Of a DNA stretch of 64,000 bases, positions 11,691-32,300 are shown piece by piece. The translations under genes and the position numbers were made by a program. The notes under the pieces are model-generated. The model was not told the origin of the DNA. It saw only the letters and a list, made by a program, of their open reading frames with translations, and did no database searches. Source of the DNA: Paroedura picta (taxonomy: Eukaryota; Chordata; Lepidosauria; Squamata; Gekkonidae); assembly GCF_049243985.1 (NCBI RefSeq), contig NC_135371.1:1947501-2011500 (forward strand), read 5' to 3'. The first letter of the stretch is position 1. Each line of letters starts with the position of its first letter.

Positions 11691-12155
11691 AAATATCTAT
11701 GATTCAAGTCACATATAGGTGACCCTTCTGTCTGGGAAAATGTCTCCGTGTGGCAGTATTCTAAAGCCCAGAAGTTTCTCCTTGTGCTTCCTTTTAGAAA
11801 GGTCGAAATTGCAATATTCGGACTCTGGCATGCCCCCCTCCGAAGGCTCCCTCCAACCCCCCTGTAATCTTACAGGCTTCCTGCAATAGCGGTCCTGCCC
11901 CGTGTGTTCCAATGAGGCAAAGAAGACCACTCTTTCACTGTCCTGCGCTTACCTGGGGAACTCTGGATTCTCTTGCTCTTTCACCCTGTGCTCTTTTAAA
12001 TGTTCTTCCATCTCCCAATGAAACATTCGTCCTACAAGCTCTCTTGGCTTTCTCCTCACACAGCTTCCAGTGGGAATTCTTTAATGGGATGCAAGCTTTC
12101 CACTAGGAGAAAAGCTTTCCCCCCCAATACTCCAGGCATTGATACAGTTTCTGTC

Positions 12156-12306
12156 CTATGCCCATTTTAGACGGGAAGTAGGAATCCCCCTCTGGATGAA
12201 GCTTTCCCCATATACCAAGAATTTACATGTTTGTTTTTCTGTGAGAAATATTTTAGGGGAAGAAAGATTTCTCTGCTGAATGGAACTTTCCCCACACTCC
12301 AAGCAT
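12156..12306 (-). pseudogene. Fossil zinc fingers downstream of gene I
   Basis: Directly after the gene's stop, another frame still reads as two decayed C2H2 fingers (a [12 protein letters not shown] start, then a YGESFIQRG piece) ending in its own stop at 12156. The functional frame leaves the finger frame inside the last linker, where HQRIH is followed by KEETI. An ancestral frameshift therefore cut off the original C-terminal fingers. The same arrangement is in all four units, so it predates the duplications. Confidence 0.75.
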
Positions 12307-17237
<4,931 letters not shown>

Positions 17238-17409
17238 GGCGGCTCCTGTCCCTTCACCACCCAGAGGAGGTGGCCCAGGAGGCGTCGGAGGGGTCTTCCC
17301 ACGGTGGCCTGGAGGGTGAGAACGAAGGAGGGCCGGAAGCCCCGTTTTCTTTGACAGCCTCTTCAGCATCCCTCTCTTTCCAGATTTCGTTTGTTTATAT
17401 TATTTATAG

Positions 17410-17545
17410 CAGGGGTAGTCAACCTGTGGTCCTCCAGATGTTCATGGACTACAATTCCCATGGGGCCCTGCCTGCAAATGCAGGCAGGGGCTCATGGGAA
17501 TTGTAGTCCACGAACATCTGGAGGACCGCAGGTTGACTACTCCTG
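17410..17545. mobile_element. Hairpin MITE (hAT-like) at the unit I/II boundary
   Basis: A near-perfect 136-bp palindrome, CAGGGGTAGTCAACC to its complement ending CTACTCCTG, flanked by an 8-bp duplication atttatag (17402-17409, 17546-17553). It lies in intron 1 of gene I, just upstream of the start-codon exon. Present whole at the III/IV boundary, halved at II/III and absent at IV/V. Confidence 0.85.
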
Positions 17546-17986
17546 ATTTATAGTCTCCCTTCACCATTTGCTATGACGAGAACATAAAAGCAGCCGTGCT
17601 GGATCCGGCCAGTGGCCCGAATCCGGTCCAACACGCTGTGTCACACAGTGGCCGAAACCCAGGAGCCCTCCCACTGTCCCCCCCCCAAGCCCCAAGAAAG
17701 CAGAGCATCTCTGCCCCAGACCTAAGAACACAAGGGAGGCCCTGTTGGATCAGGCCAATGGCCCATCCAGTGAAAAGACACGGTGTCACATGGTGGCCGA
17801 AAGCAGGTGCCCTCAGGAGGTCCACCCGTGGACCCAGAACTTCAGAAGTCCACCCCCCAGGCTCCCCCCCCCCAGACCCCAAGAAGACAGAGTCTTCCAT
17901 CTATACCTTTTGGCTCAGAGCTACTGACCAACCTTTGCTCTAAATGCTTGTCCAATCCCCCGCCGGAGGATGTCTATGACTTAAGC

Positions 17987-18054
17987 CAGGGGTAGTCAAC
18001 CTGGGGTCCTCCAGATGTCCATGGACTACAATTCCCATGAGCCCCTGCCAGCTG
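17987..18054 (+). mobile_element. Short hAT-like MITE, unit II copy
   Basis: Same 68-bp element as at 434, with the same acttaagc flanking duplication, so it was inherited with the unit. Confidence 0.75.
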
Positions 18055-18373
18055 ACTTAAGCCACCATCTCTTCCTGCAGCAGTGAATTCCACATGTTAA
18101 TGACGAGGGGTGGGGGGTTCAGGTCATTTAGTTGGAAACCCCTCCCCCTAAAAAATGCCTTCCCAAATTCCCCAACACCATTACTTGAGGTACCTTGCAT
18201 TACTGCAAGGCAGGTGGGGCTGAGAGAGCCCTGGAAGAACTGCTCTTCTGAGAACAGCTCTAACTGGTCCAAAGTCACCCACCCGGCTGCAGGCGGAGGC
18301 GGAGCGGGGAACCCTTTTGATGCTGCAAAACGGCTTCTGTTGTGAATTATGGCGTGAAGTTGCCTTACTACTA

Positions 18374-18589
18374 GGGTTGCCAGCTCTGGGTTGGGAAATA
18401 CCTGGAGATTTCGGAGGTGGAGCCGGGGGTGGGCAAGATCTGGAGGGGGGGAAGGACCTCGGTGGAATGTCACGCCATGCAGCCCCCCCCTCCCAAACAG
18501 CCCTTCTCTCCGGGGGAATTGAGCTCAGCCGCCTGGAGAGAAGCTAGAATTTGGGGGATCCCCAGGTCCTCCCTGGAGGCTGGCATCCC
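18374..18589. mobile_element. TIR element, unit II copy
   Basis: Same GGGTTGCCAGC...GCTGGCATCCC element as at 822, flanked by TA; inherited with the unit. Confidence 0.55.
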
Positions 18590-18796
18590 TATGGCGCACG
18601 AAGCCGACTCCTCGGCCCGCAAGGCCAGTATTGCTGACTCCGGCCGGCAGCGGCTCGCCAGGGTCTCGGCCCAGCTCTTTCCCCACCACCTCGTGGCCGG
18701 CTCCTTCTCGCGGGAGATGCTGGGGATGGGACCCGGGGGGGGGGGGCTGTGGCGTGCATGCCTGGCCAGCAGAGCCACAAGCCCCCGTGCTTGCTT

Positions 18797-18898
18797 GCTT
18801 GCATGGCATTATTGCATTGCATTTTCTGCATTGCATTGCATCATTTTCTGCATTGCATCATTTTCTGCATTGCATCATTTTCTGCATTGCATTGCATA
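18797..18898. repeat. TGCAT-type microsatellite, unit II
   Basis: As at 1234, but with four successive 'tcattttctgcattgca' type repeats. Confidence 0.85.
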
Positions 18899-18932
18899 GC
18901 AGGGCCTCCCCTCCCTTCCCCTCCCTACTCAC

Positions 18933-19810
18933 CGGCTCGGGCCAAGGCCGCCACTGGAAGATGCTCCGGCGGGGGGGGGGGGGAGGCCGGCTCTGGCTGC
19001 CCCCCCACCCCGCCCCCTCCTCCCAGGCGCCTCCGGGGCAGCAGCCGCGCCCCTTTAACTCTTCAGGGGACGGCGGGCAGGGGAAGCCCCAGGAAGCCCC
19101 GGGAAGCTGCAGCCCCCTGGCGGTCCCTGGCCCCGAGGAAGCCCGCCTGGCCCCCCCCCCCGGTGGAAGGAGCTCCCAGAGGGGATCGGGGCCACGGGGC
19201 CTGCAAAAGGGAGCTCCTCCGCCAGGCCCCGGGCTGAGGTCGACCAAAGCCCCCCGTTTCCAAATTCTCCGGCCAGTGATCGTTTCCAGCCTGCCTAGAA
19301 CAGTTAGAAAATCACTCCTCCAGCTGGGAGCCGCTTCTGCCATCCTGCCCCCCCCCCCCCCCGCCAGAGCCGAGGAGCCCAGTGTGGGCTTTGGCCCTGG
19401 AGAGGCGCAGGGGGCGGGGGGCTGCAGGGGCCCAGGGGCCCCCCCACAGGACACGGCGCCCCTGAGCCCCTGAGCGGAGCCATTGGGGGGCTGTGACTCT
19501 CCGTCTGCGGCTGAGCTCCAGGCCAAGGGATGGCCTTGACCTTCAAGCCCCCGGGTAGCTCTGGGGCCAGCATCTCTCGGCCCAAAAAGGTCTCCGGCAC
19601 CCAATCCCACAGGGACTCCTGCCGGCTGGCCCCACTCCCTGCCAGCCCCTCGGGCCACTCCCCAAGGCCCAGAGCTCCCCAGGGTCCTCCGTCCCGCCCC
19701 CCAGCCCCCCAGCCCCGGAGGTCCCCTTCTTGGCCCGGCTTCTGTAGCGGGGCTGCGGCCAGGCCTTGGGCCCGTCTGCTGGCTGAGCCCAGCTGGAGAG
19801 AAACTTGAGA
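18933..19810 (-). promoter_or_regulatory. Promoter and non-coding exon 1 of KRAB-ZNF gene I
   Basis: GC-rich block ending on the minus strand in the donor CCG|GTGAGTA at 18933. It lies 1.6 kb upstream of the acceptor (17308) of gene I's start-codon exon, giving the usual KRAB-ZNF layout of an untranslated first exon. GC boxes and a TTAAAG motif are kept as in unit I. It belongs physically to unit II although it serves the gene of unit I. Transcription start not determined. Confidence 0.6.
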
Positions 19811-20417
19811 AAGGTCTTCTCAGGCAGGGCAGCAATATTTGGAACGACCCCCCCAGGCGAGATTCATCTGGCAACTGTCTCCTGTCCACTTCCCCAATGA
19901 GCGAAGGTTTCTGTCATGCCCCCAGTAGCTCTGATTCACACCCTTCCTTGCGTTGGGGGTGTGCTTTTCTATAGATAACAATATGTTTTACGGGAATTGT
20001 TTTACGTCTTTTAAAATGTTTTCATGTCCAAGTGTTTCTTCATGTTGGGTGCCTTGGGGACGCCCATTTGAATGGAAAGGCGATACTAAAACGTTTTAAA
20101 TAAATCAGTCTGTATACATAAAAGGCACCCTCTGCTTGTTTGTCTTGTGATAAGCTTGACTCCTCAGAAACTCAAGTTAGAGGCCTCAGAATTGACCAGC
20201 ATCTTCTGGAGGATTGTGGGGAATGTCGCAGGAGACACAAAGGGAACGAGAACATCCAGGCCCTAAATGGTGTTTTTGTGAACCTGGAAAATATGGCTGG
20301 TGCCTCAAAATTGACCTCGGTAGTCCGGCTGACGATGGGAGCTGCTGAGCCCAAAACAAAGGGAATGGGAAGACCCTCGCCCAGGTTCTGGCCACGTGAC
20401 CCGTTAGCAATTAGGCA

Positions 20418-20575
20418 GCCTGACCTGGATAGCCCAAGGCAAGCTCAGTCTCGGAAGCTGAGCTGGGCTGACCCTGACTAATATTTGGATGGGAGACCTT
20501 CAAGGAACACCAGGGTCATGATGCAGAAGCACGCTGCGACAAATCGCCTCTGAACATCCCTTGCCTAGCTGCCAG
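20418..20575 (+). repeat. 5S-rRNA-derived SINE, unit II
   Basis: Same insertion as at 8186. The sequence just before it (20360-20400) is the uninterrupted counterpart of the DIRS site, reading gggaatgggaagacc. Confidence 0.8.
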
Positions 20576-21378
20576 AGACTCCTAGGATCTCTCGGCCAAA
20601 CTGCACACAATACCGAACCACAAATCAACACAGAGCAATTGGGCATCCAATTTCAGGGTCTGTGTCCTTCACCACATGTTCTTGCTCCACTTGCAATGCA
20701 GGCAGATTCCTATTGGAGCAGTGGGAGAAACTCTTGGGGAGGCTCTTACAGTTCAATGAAACGCGACCAGCTCTAGGCGTTCAAAGAGTTAATTCTTTAT
20801 TAGGCAAGAATTTGACAGGGATACACAGATGCCAACTGATCCTAGAATATTTTTTGGAGGGGGGAGGGTAAGCAATAAAGGCAGATCTGAACCTTTCACA
20901 AGCTTAGCTAACAAACATGGAAGTTGAAAGCTGATCAGGTGTTCATTGGCCGAATGGAAAAATTGTAAGCCCCACAAGAGCACGGAGAGGTCTCGCCCAA
21001 AAGGTTCCCTAGCGGAAGCTGACAGCAGGAGCCTCACTTGGTGCTCTGCGTGACGCTTTTTGAAGAGAACGCAGCAGGGAGAGAGAAATATTTCTGTCTT
21101 TAACCCAAGATTGTCGTCAAGATCAAATAATTGGTCACCAAAGCGGTGGGCAAGAAAAGCAAACCGGTGTACCCCAAATATACATCTTGAGAGCAGCCAC
21201 TGATTCCTCAAAGCAAAGGGGAAAAACTAAACTTGACCCTTCAAGATGAAAGGAGCGTCAAAACTGCACTTTCTCCTGCTACAAAGATGAAGAGTCAGGA
21301 GCTTAAAAACTGTCCTGTACTTTTGCTGAACGATACAAAAGTTACGAAACAATCTAAGAATACCCTGAATCAGCATGG

Positions 21379-21513
21379 CAGTTGTCAAGCAAAGGTTGCT
21401 ACACACTTTTCTTGGATGCTTTAGGATGCTCTGGGCTGATCCTGCGTTGAGCAGGGGGTTGGACTAGATGGCCTGCATGGCCCCTTCCAACTCTAGGATT
21501 CTGTGATTCTGTG
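21379..21513 (+). repeat. CR1 LINE 3' end, unit II
   Basis: Same tail as at 11565, here with two terminal 'attctgtg' repeats, the classic CR1 ending. The preceding sequence is the uninterrupted retroposon site (acgaaacaatctaag). Confidence 0.8.
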
Positions 21514-21974
21514 AACATAAATATCTATGATTCAAGTCACATATAGGTGACCCTTCCGTCTGGGAAAATGTCTCCGTGTGGCAGTATTCTAAAGCCCAGA
21601 AGTTTCTCCTTGTGCTTCCTTCTAGAAAGGTCGAAATTGCAATATTCGGACTCTGGTACCTCTCTCCGATGGCTCCCTCCAATCCCCCAGTAATCTTACA
21701 GACTTCCTGCAATAGCGGTCCTGCCACATGTGTTCCAATGAGACAAAGAAGACCACTCTTTCACTGTCCTGCGCTTACCTGGGGAACTCCGGATTCTCTT
21801 GCTCTTTCATCCTGTGCTCTTTTAAATGTTCTTCCAATGAAGCATTCGTCCTACAAGCTCTCTTGGCTTTCTCCTCACACGGCTTCCAGTGGGAATTCTT
21901 TAATGGGATGCAAGCTTTCCACTAGGAGAAAAGCTTTCCACCCCAATACTCCAGGCATTGATACAGTTTCTGAC

Positions 21975-22125
21975 CTATGCCCATTTTAGACGGGAAGTAG
22001 GAATCCCCCTCTGGATGAAGCTTTCCCCATATACCAAGAATTTACATGTTTGTTTTTCTGTGAGAAATATTTTAGGGGAAGAAAGATTTCTCTGCTGCAT
22101 GGAACTTTCTCCACACTCCAAGCAT
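21975..22125 (-). pseudogene. Fossil zinc fingers downstream of copy II
   Basis: Same two decayed, out-of-frame fingers as after gene I ([21 protein letters not shown]), ending at the same stop. Confidence 0.7.
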
Positions 22126-22128
22126 CTA

Positions 22129-22674
<546 letters not shown>

Positions 22675-22677
22675 TCA

Positions 22678-23088
<411 letters not shown>

Positions 23089-23091
23089 TCA

Positions 23092-23838
<747 letters not shown>

Positions 23839-23841
23839 TCA

Positions 23842-26290
<2,449 letters not shown>

Positions 26291-26293
26291 ATA

Positions 26294-26480
26294 AGAAGAA
26301 GAGTTGGTTCTTAAATGCCACTTTCTCTACCCGAAGGAGTCTCAAAGTGGCTTACAAGTGCCTTCCCTTTCCTCTCCCCTTCAACAGGCACCCTGTGAGG
26401 TGGGTGAGGCTGAGAGAGCTCTGAGGGAACAGCTTTTTCACTGTTGTGTCGAGCCCAAGGCCACCCAGCTGGCCAGTATG
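26294..26480 (-). repeat. Sauria-type SINE, intron 3 of copy II
   Basis: Same insertion as at 15643. Confidence 0.75.
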
Positions 26481-26855
26481 GGGGATGTAAAATAGTCTCA
26501 AGTTTCTCTCTCTCCCTTCTTTCCAGAAACCCCCTGCCAAAGTATGTCATGTTTTCTTTTTTTTTCTGTTTGTAAAATAGTTCAAAAATATAATAGTAGT
26601 TTTGTAACATGTAATGTATTTTAAATAAATTATCAAATAATTTTTTTTAAAGAAAAGAAAAAAATGTGGAATTAATTGCTGGAGGGTGGAGGGATGGCCA
26701 CAAGAATCAACAGCCTTAAAAGGGATTTTGATAAGATTCCCTCCCTGGTCTGACCTAGCAGGACCTGGAATGGATATGACTAAAATCCTACAGGGGGCAT
26801 CAAAGGAGGAGCATATTCAGATTAGGAACTACCTGGTATTACAGTTAGACAGTTA

Positions 26856-27299
<444 letters not shown>

Positions 27300-27570
27300 T
27301 CAAGGAGAAAGTCTTGGGAACTGGCACCGCTCGGAGGCGCTGGGAGCAGCTAAATGTGGCAGGGCCTTTTCTGGGGTGGTCCCCAGACTTTGGAACAACC
27401 TCCCTCTGGGGATTCACCAGGTGATGCAAACACACCTCTGCAGCCACAGCACCTGTCCCCTCTGTGCCCTGCCCTGCCAGAGAAAGAGGGGGGGTCATGT
27501 TTTAAAGGAGGAGCCACATTAGGAGGAGAAGGGAAAGGAGGAGGAGGAGGAGGAGGAGGAAGAGAGCGGG

Positions 27571-27789
27571 GTTTTTTTAATACCCTGCTTTTCATTAAAG
27601 CAGCTTACAAACACCATTACCTTCCACACCCTGTGGGGTGGGCGGGCCCCAGAGAGCTAAAGGAGCATCTTTGGTAGAACTGCAACTAGCCCAAGGTTAC
27701 CCGGCTGGCTGCTTGTGGAGGAGTGGGGAATCACACCCGGTGCCCCATATTAGCCTGCCGCCCTTCCACCACCACACCAGGCTGGCCCT
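27571..27789 (-). repeat. Sauria-type SINE, intron 2 of copy II
   Basis: Same insertion as at 16703, missing the 'tatccgaaggaggcc' segment, a deletion shared with unit IV (50863). Confidence 0.75.
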
Positions 27790-28269
27790 CAAAAGCCAGA
27801 GAGGTTCACATGAAAAGGGACCCATCATTTTCTGTGGGGAAATCCGTGGTCCAGGATTGCTACAAAGCTGCACCACCCCCACCCCCAGTTCCAGACGGGG
27901 GGTGGGTGGGGGGGACCCCTGCCCTGCCTCTCCACTGGTGGGGGAGGGGGGTTGACCTTGGGCAGGACCAGAACCCAGAGGAAGGGGCCCGATCCCCAGA
28001 GCCTTGCGACAGAGAAAGGACCTGTCCTTCCTTCCTTCCTTCCTTCCTTCCGCTGCCTCTCTTTCCCACGACACCCCCTTACCTGAGTGGGCTGCATGGC
28101 GGCTCCTGTCCCTTCACCACCCAGAGGAGGTGGCCCAGGAGGCGTCGGAGGGGTCTTCCCACGGTGGCCTGGAGGGTGAGAACGAAGGAGGGCCGGAAGC
28201 CCCGTTTTCTTTGACAGCCTCTTCAGCATCCCTCTCTTTCCAGATTTCGTTTGTTTATATTATTTATAG

Positions 28270-28320
28270 CAGGGGTAGTCAACCTGTGGTCCTCCAGATG
28301 TTCGTGGACTACAATTCCCA
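28270..28320. mobile_element. Left half of hairpin MITE, truncated at the unit II/III junction
   Basis: The element starts normally after its atttatag duplication (28262-28269) but stops at 'caattccca' and is followed directly by 'tcctgccccc', the sequence expected ~1740 bp into the next unit. The two parent sequences share CCAT at the join, so this is a microhomology deletion beginning in the hairpin. Confidence 0.85.
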
Positions 28321-28812
28321 TCCTGCCCCCCCCCCGCCAGAGCCGGAGAGCCCAGTGTGGGCTTTGGCCCTGGAGAGGCGAAGGGGGCTGCAGGGGCCCA
28401 GGGCCCCCCCCCAGGACACGGCGCCCCTGAGCCCCTGAGCGGAGCCATTGGGGGGCTGTGACTCTCCGTCTGCTTCGGAGCTCCAGGCCAAGGGATGGCC
28501 TTGACCTTCAAGCCCCCGGGTAGCTCTGGGGCCAGCATCTCTCGGCCCAGCTTTTCCATCCCGAAAAGGTCTCCGGCATCCAACCCCACTGGGACTCCTG
28601 TCGGCTGGCCCCACTCCCTGCCAGCCCCTCGGGCCACTCCCCAAGGCCCAGAGCTCCCCAGGGTCTTCCGTCCTGCCCCCCCCAGCCCCCCCAGCCCCGG
28701 AGGTCCCCTTCTTGGCCTGGCTTCTGTAGCGGGGCTGCGGCCAGGCCTTGGGCCCGTCTGCTGGCTGAGCCCAGCTGGACAGAAGCTTGAGAAAGGTCTT
28801 CTCAGGCAGGGC
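28321..28812 (-). promoter_or_regulatory. Truncated remnant of the promoter block that would serve copy II
   Basis: Corresponds to about 1741-2235 of unit I. The part nearest the gene, with the GC box, the TTAAAG motif and the GTGAGTA donor, is gone. Exon 1 of copy II therefore cannot be spliced in the usual way. Confidence 0.6.
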
Positions 28813-29329
28813 AGCAATATTTGGAACGACCCCCCCCCGCCCCCCCCGAGCGAGATTCATCTGGCAACTGTCTCTTGTCCACTTTCCCAATGAGCGAAGG
28901 TTTCTGTCATGCCCCCAGTAGCTGTGGTTAACACCCTTCCTTGCGTTGGGGGTGGGCTTTTCTATAGATAATAACATGTTTTACTGGAATTGTTTTACGT
29001 CTTTTAAAATGTTTTCATGTCCAAGTGTTTCTTCATGTTGGGTGCCTTGGGGACGCTTTAAATAAATCAGTCTGTATACATAAAAGGCACCCTCTGCTTG
29101 TTTGTCTTGTGATAAGCTTGACTCCTCAGAAACTCAAGTTAGAGGCCTCAGAATTGACCAGCATCTTCTGGAGGATTGTGGGGAATGTCGCAGGAGACAC
29201 AAAGGGAACGACAACATCCAGGCCCTAAATGGTGTTTTTTTGAACTTGGAAAATATGGCTGGTGCCTCAAAATTGACCTCGGTAGTCCGGCTGACGATGG
29301 GAGCTGCTGAGCCCAAAACAAAGGGAATG

Positions 29330-32300
29330 CCCATTGGCACTTACCCTGAAGGGTACTTCTCCCTGGGTTCTAGGACTCCCTCCTTGATGGGTGGTTCTCA
29401 CCGCTGGTGCTAGGGAGGCAGGCCTTAAATTTACTTCATCTCCCTGGTAGAACCGCCCTCATCTTCAGTTGTGATCCTTCCAAAGCTCAGAGAAACAATA
29501 CTCCAAACTACCGTAACCATAACTCTCTGTAATAATTTTTCTTTTCTTTTTTCTTTTTATAATAAGAACATGAAATAGTGGAAGAGGAAGCAGAAAAAAC
29601 AGTTCCGAACAACTAAATTCCAGTATTCCCCCTTTTCCTGCCCCATAATGACTATAACAGGACTACATTTCAGACGACGCCCAGGGCGGGCTGGATGGAG
29701 TCCTAGAACCCAGGGAGAAGTACCCTTCACGGTAAGTGCCAATGGGCCTTCTCCCCTGGTTCTAGGACTCCATCCTTGATGGGATATGCAAGAGCTTCCT
29801 TTGACCCGGGCGGGATTGTGTCGTCTGAATCTAAGCCTTGTAAAAGAACACTTCAGCAAAAGGCAGCCTCCGCTGCGCTGTAACCACTAAGCTTATAGTG
29901 CCTAATAAAGGTGGAAACTGAAGACCAGGTAGCCGCCCTGCAGATCTGTTCTACAGAGGCAGAATTTATCATGGCAGCATTTGTTGCCGCCCCCCTAACT
30001 GAATGCGCTGTAATGCCAGAGGGCACAGGCCTACCCAATGAACTGTATGCTTCAGCAATACAATCCCTGAGACACTTTCCGATAGCCACAGTAGACATCC
30101 TTTCTCCTTTATTAGGCGGAGAAATGCTTATGAACATTGACTCTGATCTCCTAAATGGCTCCGTACGTATAAGGAATGCCTTGAGGACCCTTCGTACATC
30201 TAATCTATGCCACAAAACTTCTTTAGGATGTTTAGGGTCAGGAAAGAATGTAGGCAAATTGATTTCCCGCATCCTGTGGAATCTAGATTCCACCTTGGGC
30301 CTAAATATAGGATCTGTCCACAAAACCACCTTATCTTTGTAGAACACCCAAAGATCTTTCCTAATGGATAAAGCTCCTAATTCTGAAATTCGTCTAGCAG
30401 ACGTTACTGCAACTAAGAAAATAACCTTGAGTCGCAAATGTCTCAATGAAATATCCTGCAAAGGTTCAAAAGGTTGTCTCAGCAACGCTGATAGTACCAC
30501 ACTCAGGCTCCAAGTTGGGAAACGATGCACGGCTGGGGGAGAAACTACCGTGGCTCCCCTCAGAAACCTCGTAACGTGAGGATGCTTGGCTAAGGGAAAC
30601 CCTTGAACCTTCGGAATAACTGTCGCCAAGGCTGCCCCCCGTCTACGTAATGTGGATGCTTTCAAACCCTGATCCAATCCTTCTTGTACAAATTCCAATA
30701 CGACCCATAACCCAGGCTTTAAAGGGTCCTGTTTTTTTTTTGTCTGCACCACCTGACAAATACCTTCCTAGAATAATTATATATCCTAACAGTAGAAGGT
30801 TTTCTGGCCGCCAGTATGGTGCTAGTCACCTTTTCACTAAGGCTGCATTTTAGCAGAGCTGACCGTTCAGTCTCCGCGCGGTCAGCTGTAGCCAGCCTGG
30901 CTCGTAATGCCAGACTGGCCCCTGTGTCAAGAGATCTGGCATTACCGGTAATGACAGGTGTTTCCCCACCGCTAGATGCAGGATTGTTGCCAACCATGGT
31001 CTGCGTGGCCAATAAGGAGCCACCAGGATTCCCTGTGCCCCTTGCTGTCTGACCTTTCTGAGCACCTTGGGAATGACTGGGACTGGAGGAAATGCAGATA
31101 ACAGACCCTGCGGCCACTGAGCCGTCAGGGCATCTATCTGTTCTGCTCTGCGTTGAGCAAACCTGGTGAAAAACCGAGGTAAGAGCGCCTTCTCCTGACT
31201 GGCAAATAGATCTACCACTGGATTGCCAAAGTGATCCACAATCATTTTGAATACACCCCGATTCAAGGACCATTCTGCTTCGGAAATCTCCTGTCTACGG
31301 AGCCAGTCGGCCTGTGCATTCAGGATCCCTTTGATATGTTCTGCTCTCAGGGACAGAAGAGTCTTCTCTGCCCATTGTAAAATCAGTGACGCTTCCTTGT
31401 GAAGTGAGGGAGATTTCGTCCCCCCTTGCTTGTTTAAATAAGCCTTGGCTGCAACATTGTCCGTTCTTACCAGGACATGCTTTTGCTGTAATTTGATTTG
31501 GAAGTGTACCAAGGCCAGTCGAATTGCTCTGATTTCCAATAGGTTTATTGGAAACTCCCTCTCTTGTGCTGACCATTTCCCTTGAACATGCCTAGTCTCC
31601 AGAGTGGCTCCCCACCCTGACAGACTGGCATCTGTGAGTAGGACTAATTCTTGTTCACGAAAAAGCGTCCCTGACCAAGATTCACCGGCTTCAGCCACCA
31701 CAAGAGGCTGCTCCTTACGGCAGGAGTTAACCTGACTCTGATGTTTGACTTGGCTGTTATTTTCTCCTGAAATGGCCTTAGAAGGGACTGTAAAGGACGC
31801 AGGTGGAAATGCCCCCATTGTAATGCTTCCGTGTTTGCTACCAGAACTCCCATGAGTTTTGCCAGTGTCATAAGTGAAGTTGATTTTTCCCGTATCACAG
31901 CCCCCACCAGATCTCTGGTCTTTTTGATCCAATTTGATCCAAAAACCAATTTTCCTTTTTTCGTGTTCAACAAAACTCCCAGATGCTCCAAAGCACTGGG
32001 TAGGAACCATGGAACTCTTTTTCCAGATTGACTAGAAATCGAATTCCTTCAGAGTGGTAATCACTCTCTCTGTGTGTGATGTTGATTCCTGAGCTGATGA
32101 CGCTCGGATCAAGAGGTCGTCCGAAAATGACGTATTAACACGCCTGACTGGCGTAATGCCACAAATGGAATTGGACGCCAATCCCCGTTTGATTTTGGCA
32201 CTGTAAACAGAATTGAGTATACTCCTTTTCTCTGTTCCTCTGCAGGAACTATTTCTATTGCTCTTATGTTTAGTAGATGTTGGACTGCTTTTAGCAGAGC

